DNA from: Deltaproteobacteria bacterium | Lineage (GTDB): Bacteria > Myxococcota > Kuafuiibacteriia > Kuafuiibacteriales > Kuafuiibacteriaceae | Reading direction: 5' to 3' | NCBI GenBank assembly: GCA_016713425.1 | Contig: JADJPE010000005.1 | Coordinates: forward strand, 4,376,501-4,440,500 | DNA: 64,000 nucleotides | Part shown: piece by piece, positions 58,630-64,000 of the stretch | Numbering within the stretch: position 1 is the first letter of the stretch | Layout of the letters: each line of letters opens with the position of its first letter | Position numbers and translations under genes: made by a program | The notes under the pieces: model-generated | Told to the model about the DNA's origin: nothing | Database searches by the model: none | The model's input: the letters and a program-made list of their open reading frames with translations, nothing else

Positions 58630-59931
58630 ATGGGGTTCTTCGACCGGCTGCTGGGGAGATCGCGCCCCGATTCGCATGAAGCTGGGCAGGGCATGCTCGG
58701 TGCTTCGCATTCGCCGTCCTCATCATGTTCAACGGGGAACGCGGCTCCGCCTCGATCGAGCTCAGGCCGAAGTCGACCACCACCGCCAGGCATTCTTCAT
58801 ATGCGGGCGCGTGCAGAGGCACTTGCGTCGCAAGATGACGCGGTCGCGTCACATGACGGAGCGGTTGCACGGCATCGCGGCGCTCTTGCGTCGCAAGACG
58901 GCGCTGGCGCGCCGCGAAATGGGGCTCATGCGTCGGATACCGCGCTGGACGGCGTTCCGTTTGATGAACCCGAACCTGGTCCCGAACCGGGTTGGTTGGA
59001 CGAAGTGCTGAGCGGTTTCGACACGCGTTTCGATGCGATGCGTGACTCCGCTTCGTCCGCGGTCACTGGCCAAGAGGACCCGGAAGAAGGCAAAGACGCG
59101 GCGGCCTCGGAGGCCGATGTCGCGGTGGTTCAGGCGCTGTTTTACGACATTGCTTCAAACTATCTGAAGCCGGTTCATTTCTTCATTGCCGAGCTTCGTC
59201 GCGGTCCATCCCGCGCCGACTGGATTCAGATCGCGCGCCCGGCACTCGAGAACATCCAGCGCGCTGCGCTCGACGTCGGCGTCGAGTCGCTCGACGGTCC
59301 GATTGGGCGTGTCGTTGCCGAACTGTCAGGTACCGAAGGACGAGGGGAGACCGTGATTCGCGGTGCGGCGCGCGACGCGATCCTTGCTGACTATGAGATT
59401 TTGATCGACGCGGCACCTGGCGCGTTTGCGATCGACGAAGCGCTCGACTCGAGTCGAAGCCTCGTTGTTCATTCTCTTCTTTCGAGTATCCCCGGCGTTG
59501 GGCGCGTCACGATCGATCGACTGTATAGGGTCGGTCTCGTCGCGGTCGAGCTGATTGTCATGGCGTCGCCGGAAGACCTGACGCTGACCGCCGGGGTTAG
59601 GCGCGATCTTGCGGAGCTCATTGTGCAGAATTTTCAGCGTTACCACAAAGAAGTCTCGAGCCAGCGCCCGGAAGTGATGCGCAAATCGAGCCTCGAACGA
59701 CTGAGTGACATCCTTCGCACACTCGCCGTCGTCAACGGTGAATACGAGGCGTCGTTGGCGAGCCACGCGACGGCGAACCGAATCCGGGCTCGCCAGGCCC
59801 GACAGGCGCTCCTCACGAAGGCGCATCTGGTCCTAGGACAAATGGGTGAGGTGGCGCTTGCCGAGGAACTCGAGAAGCTTCCCGTCGAGCGCCGCATCGA
59901 AGAACTGCAGAGGTTTTTAGCAAATGCCTGA
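58630..59931 (+). CDS. Helix-rich protein with helix-hairpin-helix motif, hypothetical
   Basis: 433 aa, soluble. Residues 1-120 are Ala/Ser/Pro/Gly-rich with a degenerate repeat (ALASQDDAVASHDGAV, ALASQDGAG) encoded by related DNA units. Residues 165-240 form a helical bundle (VVQALFYDIASNYLKPVHFF, ALENIQRAALDVGVESLDG), vaguely like an Hpt or chemotaxis-type helical domain. Residues 283-318 carry HhH-like elements (LLSSIPGVGRVTIDRLYRVG, MASPEDLTLTAGV), as in DNA-binding or protein-docking HhH folds. A helical C-terminus follows. It overlaps the pentapeptide gene by 8 bp. No specific family recognised. Confidence 0.7.
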   Translation: MGFFDRLLGRSRPDSHEAGQGMLGASHSPSSSCSTGNAAPPRSSSGRSRPPPPGILHMRARAEALASQDDAVASHDGAVARHRGALASQDGAGAPRNGAHASDTALDGVPFDEPEPGPEPGWLDEVLSGFDTRFDAMRDSASSAVTGQEDPEEGKDAAASEADVAVVQALFYDIASNYLKPVHFFIAELRRGPSRADWIQIARPALENIQRAALDVGVESLDGPIGRVVAELSGTEGRGETVIRGAARDAILADYEILIDAAPGAFAIDEALDSSRSLVVHSLLSSIPGVGRVTIDRLYRVGLVAVELIVMASPEDLTLTAGVRRDLAELIVQNFQRYHKEVSSQRPEVMRKSSLERLSDILRTLAVVNGEYEASLASHATANRIRARQARQALLTKAHLVLGQMGEVALAEELEKLPVERRIEELQRFLANA

Positions 59932-61318
59932 CCTGACGCGTGAGCAAGTCGTTTCCGGAGCCAAAGAAGGCATGCGCCTCGATCGCGTGGACCTTCGCGG
60001 TCTGGATCTTTCGGGTGTCGAGCTCGCGGGGCTGAACTTCAGGCGCTCCGAGCTCGATGGAAGCATTCTGCAAAATGCGCAGCTTGCTCGGGCCGATCTC
60101 TCGAGTGCAAGCTTGGTCGAAGCGTTCCTCGTCGAAGCCGATCTCACGGAGGCGAATCTCGAGAAGTGCGAGCTCGAGTGTGCGAATCTGAAGGGCGCAC
60201 GGCTCGAGGGTGCGAGACTCGTCCGGGCAAATCTCGGCGGTGCGAATCTCGAGAACGCGCTCTTGGCGCGGGCCACCCTTTCGTTCGCTCAGCTCGACGG
60301 CGCCAACCTTGGCAAAGCGAACCTCGATGGCGCGGACCTGGCACGGTCGGACCTCGCCGAGTCGTATCTCGGGGGCGTTCGGCTTCAGGGCGCATCCCTG
60401 GTGGGCGCAACGCTCGTTCGAACGAATCTCGAGGAGGCGGACCTCTCGCACGCGGACTTGTCGGACGCCTCGATGGTCGAAGCGCTCGCCATCTCGGCGC
60501 GCTTCACGGGCGCAGACCTTCGCAACGCTGATCTGCGCAACGCGGACTTGTCGTTTGCGGACCTCACCCACGCTGACCTTCGAAACAGCGATCTTCGGGG
60601 CGCGAAGCTTGAAGGCGCCCTTCTGACCGGAGCCAAGGTTTTTGGCAGTCAGTTCGACGTGGCCGCGATCGGTGGGCTCGTCGTCGACTGGGTCGACTGC
60701 GGTGCTCATGCGAGTGGACAGGACATCGTCCGTGGCAAGCAGGCCATGGCGTTGCTTTTCGCGCACGGCCCGGCGTCGTTGTCGGCGGCAGGGGCAGGGG
60801 CAGGGGCGGGCGCCGGTGGAATCTACGACCCGGCGCTTTCGACGTCGCCCTCGACATTGATGGGGACCTCGTCGCTGGGCGCGCCTTTGCGGCGATATTT
60901 CGGACGCGGCGATGTGATGTCCGATGCTTCATTGACCTTCAAGGATCAGGCGTACATCGAGATCGAGAGCCGCTTCGAGCGCTGCACGATCACGCTCGGC
61001 GACGATGCGGAGATGGTCGTGGCGGCTTCTGGGGTCCTCGAGAACTGCCGCATCCAAGGGCGGGGTCGCGTCCTGATTCACGGCTTCTTCAGCGAGGGTG
61101 ATGCGCCTGGCCTTCGGGGGGTGCGCCAGCTCGTCGTGACGCAGACGGGGCGTGTGAAGTCGAGTGTCGAGCAAGCGCCGGGCGGCACGCGGTTCGGGTT
61201 CGAGGCCGGGGCTAGGCTGCGCCTTCGACTTGGTTCGCCGCCCGATCCGGACGCGGACGCGGACCCGGGCTCGGGCCCGGTCCCGGTCCCGGATCCCGAC
61301 CCCACACCGACGGGGTGA
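59924..61318 (+). CDS. Pentapeptide-repeat protein fused to a bactofilin-like beta-helix domain
   Basis: 464 aa. Residues 18-245 are uninterrupted A(D/N)LxX pentapeptides (ADLRNADLRNADLSFADLT), expected to form a right-handed four-sided beta-helix. A Gly/Ala linker (GAGAGAGAGG) follows. Residues 333-435 (LTFKDQAYIEIESRFERCTI, VAASGVLENCRIQGRGRVLI, VVTQTGRVKSSVEQ) alternate short strands with turns, much like bactofilin beta-helices. The C-terminus is a Pro/Asp/Gly tail coded by hexamer repeats. A filament-associated or self-assembling role is inferred from the bactofilin gene next door. Confidence 0.8.
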   Translation: MPDLTREQVVSGAKEGMRLDRVDLRGLDLSGVELAGLNFRRSELDGSILQNAQLARADLSSASLVEAFLVEADLTEANLEKCELECANLKGARLEGARLVRANLGGANLENALLARATLSFAQLDGANLGKANLDGADLARSDLAESYLGGVRLQGASLVGATLVRTNLEEADLSHADLSDASMVEALAISARFTGADLRNADLRNADLSFADLTHADLRNSDLRGAKLEGALLTGAKVFGSQFDVAAIGGLVVDWVDCGAHASGQDIVRGKQAMALLFAHGPASLSAAGAGAGAGAGGIYDPALSTSPSTLMGTSSLGAPLRRYFGRGDVMSDASLTFKDQAYIEIESRFERCTITLGDDAEMVVAASGVLENCRIQGRGRVLIHGFFSEGDAPGLRGVRQLVVTQTGRVKSSVEQAPGGTRFGFEAGARLRLRLGSPPDPDADADPGSGPVPVPDPDPTPTG

Positions 61319-61319
61319 C

Positions 61320-61353
61320 GGCTTGGGCTTCGGCTTGGGCTTCGGCTTGGGCC
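61320..61353 (+). repeat. 12-bp repeat (GGCTTGGGCTTC), 2.8 copies
   Basis: It starts two bases after the pentapeptide/bactofilin-like gene, extending the repeat-rich stretch that encodes its C-terminal tail. Confidence 0.88.
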
Positions 61354-61432
61354 TAGGGCGCAGTAGGGCGGAATTGGGCGGGATGCGAACACGGGGTGAT
61401 GATCGAGACGCGAGGGCGTCGAGGAGACGGCA

Positions 61433-61849
61433 ATGAAGGAAAACAGTCCCAGTGAAGTGAGCGGTGAGAGATCGACGATCATCGAAGAGGGCACGGTGCT
61501 TCAGGGTCGCCTGAGTTCGACGTGCGGCCTTTTGATTCGCGGCTCGGTCGACGGGGAGATCGATGCGCCGGTGGTCGATGTCGCGATTTCGGGGCGTTTG
61601 ACGGGGACAGCCTGCGTGGGAGATCTCCGCTCCGAAGGCCACATTTCAGGGGATTTCGAGGCCGAGAACGTCGTCTTGGCTGGCCGCGTCGGGGACAAGA
61701 CGAAGATTCGCGCGCGGACGCTCGAGGCGCGTCTTCGTTCGGAAGGCGCGCCGCTCGAGGTCAGCTTCGGCGAGTCGGTGTTGGAGGTCGGAGAGGAGCC
61801 GCATCCGGCCGAGGTGTCTGAGGAAGCTCAAGCCTCACTCCAAAACTGA
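61433..61849 (+). CDS. Bactofilin
   Basis: 138 aa. The central region (STIIEEGTVLQGRLSSTCGL, LIRGSVDGEIDAPVVDVAIS, VGDLRSEGHISGDFEAENVV, LAGRVGDKTKIRARTLEARL) is the DUF583/bactofilin right-handed beta-helix, which polymerises without nucleotide into cytoskeletal filaments at the membrane. N- and C-terminal tails are acidic and disordered, as usual. AGGAG at 61422-61426 supports ATG 61433. It lies 114 bp after the fusion gene, most likely in the same unit. Confidence 0.9.
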   Translation: MKENSPSEVSGERSTIIEEGTVLQGRLSSTCGLLIRGSVDGEIDAPVVDVAISGRLTGTACVGDLRSEGHISGDFEAENVVLAGRVGDKTKIRARTLEARLRSEGAPLEVSFGESVLEVGEEPHPAEVSEEAQASLQN

Positions 61850-61921
61850 CCTCGGCGCTGCTGATCGACGAACCGGCATCGATCGCGAGCGCGAGCGTGG
61901 ATCCATGGCGGCTACGCGTCT

Positions 61922-61953
61922 ATGCGGTTATGCGGTTATGCGGTTATGCGGTT
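61922..61953 (+). repeat. 8-bp tandem repeat (ATGCGGTT), four copies
   Basis: Perfect copies in the gap between the convergent bactofilin and unknown genes. Confidence 0.95.
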
Positions 61954-61975
61954 ACGCGTCTATGCGTCCAAGCGA

Positions 61976-62941
61976 CTATGCGTCGAAGAAATCGTACGGA
62001 TCAGACACGCGGCTCAGGTTGGTGAACACGCGATCGCCTTCGGTCTCCGCCGCGTGGGCAAAGTGGATCTTGCCGTCGCCCACCTCGCCGCGAAGTGTGC
62101 GTGTTCCCGAGCTCCGGTTCGTGATCGTGCACTCGACGGCGTTCCCGTTCAGGGACCATGTCCCCTTGATGGGCTCACGATGGATGTCTTCCTCTTCGTT
62201 GTACTCGAGCTTCCATCCATGCACCTTACCGTCGGTGTCGAAGATCATCCGCGCAGGGTGACCGTACGCGCCACCCGGATTGTCTGCGTAGAGCGGTGCG
62301 GCGACGACGAACCGATAAGCAGGCGATGCGTTCGGCAGCGAAGGCGTGGTGGTCAGTACCACGCGCTGAGGTGCTGGAGCATTCTTCCCGAGTCCCGGCA
62401 AGGTGAGCTCGAGTGCGACGGAGCGGTCCGCGTAGACGAATGCTCGACCCTCGATGGTCCGGCCGTCCGACGTACGAACGCTGAGCGGCGCCGGGTTCTG
62501 ATTCTGGTCGATCAGCGCCGACATGCTGAAGTTGCCGTTGATCTCGATTCGGCGGCCAGGCTCGCTTCGAACCGGATCGATCCAGCCTTCGACCTTGCCG
62601 CTGCTGTCGAAGTCGAGACGTGCGGTGGGGAGCCGACCGAACGGTGTGCCGGTCCAAAATGAGTTCGCAAGCATAAGACCCGCTTGCGTGAATCCGATGT
62701 CGTCGCTGGGCGCGAGGAGCGGCTTGTTCGGGAGCGTCGATGCCGTCTTCGTCGGCTTGGTGTATCCCGATCGCTCGCCTCGGCCTGGGCGGGCGCGCTC
62801 AAACCCGTCGTCACCGAATCCCGGGGCGCGCGTGGGCGAAGGTGCTGCGGTGGGTGTGGAAGGCGCTGGGCCGCGCGCGGTGCCTGATCCACCGAGGGTT
62901 GCAACGAATGGGCTCGCTGTCGTGTTGATGACTTGGGGCAT
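61976..62941 (-). CDS. Hypothetical protein, Pro/Ser N-terminus, beta-rich body
   Basis: 321 aa from ATG 62941, chosen because AGGAGAAG sits just upstream (reading the minus strand); a farther in-frame start lacks one. There is no signal peptide. The first 90 residues are disordered (Thr/Ala/Pro/Gly-rich). The body contains two similar passages, VEGWIDPVRSEPGRRIEING and VHGWKLEYNEEEDIHREPIK, each preceded by FDSSGK/FDTDGK. Both look like calcium-site-type or beta-repeat units around GWxxxY/P. No family recognised. It is convergent with the bactofilin gene and downstream of larC. Confidence 0.6.
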   Translation of the reverse strand: MPQVINTTASPFVATLGGSGTARGPAPSTPTAAPSPTRAPGFGDDGFERARPGRGERSGYTKPTKTASTLPNKPLLAPSDDIGFTQAGLMLANSFWTGTPFGRLPTARLDFDSSGKVEGWIDPVRSEPGRRIEINGNFSMSALIDQNQNPAPLSVRTSDGRTIEGRAFVYADRSVALELTLPGLGKNAPAPQRVVLTTTPSLPNASPAYRFVVAAPLYADNPGGAYGHPARMIFDTDGKVHGWKLEYNEEEDIHREPIKGTWSLNGNAVECTITNRSSGTRTLRGEVGDGKIHFAHAAETEGDRVFTNLSRVSDPYDFFDA

Positions 62942-63083
62942 GTTCTTCTCCTGGGACCGCAAACAGTACGCGGTCGAACTCCGGGGAGAATATCGACCCG
63001 TTGCCGGGGAACGTTGCCGCTTTCGTCTGATGATGACGACGGCACCGGTTTTCTCGGCTGCCTCGGATGCAGTGTGGGTGGCG

Positions 63084-64000
63084 CTATTGCGATGCGCGAG
63101 CAAAGATGGGCCATCTTGGATCTGCTCTTACGCGTTCGATGGCTGCCTCTGCGACCAGCCGGACGGGGACCCCGGCGGCTCGAGCCAGTCGGGCGCAGTC
63201 GTCGTGCTCCGGCATGACGAGCGGCCTCGCCGCTCCGGGGCCAGGCCTCGGCGCGATCTTCACCGCGACCTCTCCGAACTCGGTCTCGACCGAAATGACT
63301 TCGCGGGGCGCGCGCGATCGTCGAATGTCGTGGATCCGCACTCCGAGGGTCGTGCTGTGGGCGAAGAAGCGGCTGCACAGGGCCGCTTCGGACGCGCGCC
63401 GACCGAGCGCTTGAACCATGACCCCCATGCGGCCCTTTTTCATGTGGATGCTCGTTGTCCAAACATCGAACGCTCCGGCTTCGAAGAGCGCGGCTTCGAG
63501 ATCGGGGATGAGCTCGGGCGACATGTCGTCGATGTTCGCTTCGACGAGGACGTCTTCGCCTGCCCCTTCTTCGGACGCACGCCGCCCGGCGTCGTCGTCG
63601 TCCGCTGACCCCAAGAGGGCGCGTACGATGTTGGGGCGGTCAGGCCAACTCCTGCGGCCCGCTCCGGTTCCGATCGCCGAGACGGACATCGAGGGCATGG
63701 GACCGAAGTGCGTTGCCATGGCGCGGAGCAGCGCGGCCCCGGTTGGCGTCACGGTTTCGCCTTGCAGTGTCGTCGAGACGATGGGGACGCCGCGAAGGAT
63801 GGTGAGCGTGGCGGGCGCCGGGAGTGGAATCGGTCCGTGGGCGCCCATCGTGAGCCCGCGCCCGAGGGGGATTGGGGACACGATGACGTGATCGACGGCG
63901 AGGTCATGGAGAGCGGCGGCCACACCGACCACGTCGGCGAGCGCATCGTCGGCGCCGACCTCGTGGAGGATCACTTCATCGAGTGGAACATCGTGGGCGA
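63084..64000 (-). CDS. larC: Nickel-pincer cofactor synthase LarC (5' end outside window)
   Basis: LarC inserts nickel into the pincer cofactor used by lactate racemase and related enzymes. The frame stays open to the right edge, so the GTG at 63974 is not the true start: upstream codons read AHDVPLDEVILHEVGA, the normal internal LarC motif. Visible are HEVGADDALADVVG, TPTGAALLRAMATHFG, EANIDDMSPELI with the acidic IDDM, and WTTSIHMKKGRMGVMVQALG. About a quarter of the protein (N-terminus) is missing. Whether larB and larE follow cannot be seen. Confidence 0.93.
   Translation of the reverse strand, partial: AHDVPLDEVILHEVGADDALADVVGVAAALHDLAVDHVIVSPIPLGRGLTMGAHGPIPLPAPATLTILRGVPIVSTTLQGETVTPTGAALLRAMATHFGPMPSMSVSAIGTGAGRRSWPDRPNIVRALLGSADDDDAGRRASEEGAGEDVLVEANIDDMSPELIPDLEAALFEAGAFDVWTTSIHMKKGRMGVMVQALGRRASEAALCSRFFAHSTTLGVRIHDIRRSRAPREVISVETEFGEVAVKIAPRPGPGAARPLVMPEHDDCARLARAAGVPVRLVAEAAIERVRADPRWPIFARASQ

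Overview
The window is GC-rich, densely packed chromosomal DNA. It carries only ordinary bacterial core and envelope genes, with no rRNA, tRNA, CRISPR array, insertion sequence or prophage that I can recognise. Several features point to a deltaproteobacterial or Myxococcota-type bacterium: a giant MopE-like metal-motif protein with a MYXO-CTERM-like tail, an STAS-MlaE fusion, bactofilins, a histone H1-like Lys/Ala protein, many lipoproteins, a SahR-like ArsR regulator, and scattered pieces of usually clustered operons (a lone atpA, a lone nuoJK pair, a lone recD). The phylum call is inference from gene content.

Layout. Bases 1-3582: pyrimidine genes pyrB (cut by the left edge), a dihydroorotase-like gene that has lost key metal ligands, and carA, joined by 4-bp overlaps. 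3637-6140: four small envelope or conserved hypothetical genes. 6301-11933: an outer-membrane-like protein split by one in-frame stop, then an MCE/Mla lipid-transport set (STAS-MlaE, MlaF, MlaD, auxiliary lipoprotein). 11962-15174: ogt, purU, a histone-like gene, a small membrane protein and a SemiSWEET. 15165-17392: aroA, a DUF2007-type zinc-ribbon protein and msrB. 17394-20689: a SAM-cycle hub, with ahcY behind a SahR-like regulator and a divergent SAM hydrolase. From 41385 down to 20712 about 20 kb is transcribed on the minus strand only: the poly-gamma-glutamate genes capB-capC-pgsW, a patatin, a pentaheme cytochrome, recD, rsmE, atpA, a lipoprotein, nuoJ-nuoK, sixA, an outer-membrane protein and the MopE/vWA giant. 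41428-42708: an AI-2E-type permease. 42805-49478 (minus): a six-gene tripartite ABC exporter. 49705-50591: paired YeeE/YedE-type transporter halves. 50631-58260 (minus): a Cache-GAF-GGDEF diguanylate cyclase, a CoA-transferase, an acyltransferase with a glycosyltransferase, and a ZIP-like multi-pass protein. 58630-61849: a helix-hairpin-helix protein, a pentapeptide-repeat/bactofilin-like fusion and a bactofilin. 61976-64000 (minus): an unknown protein and larC, cut by the right edge.

A signature running through the whole window is short tandem repeats of 4-18 bp. They lie in intergenic gaps (4, 5, 7, 8, 11, 13 and 14 bp units) or at protein ends and linkers (6, 12, 15 and 18 bp units, which keep the frame). 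The observations most worth following are the pentapeptide/bactofilin module, the fused MopE/vWA reading frame, the SAM-cycle hub, the degenerate PyrC, the ABC pair with complementary defects, and the repeat pattern itself.
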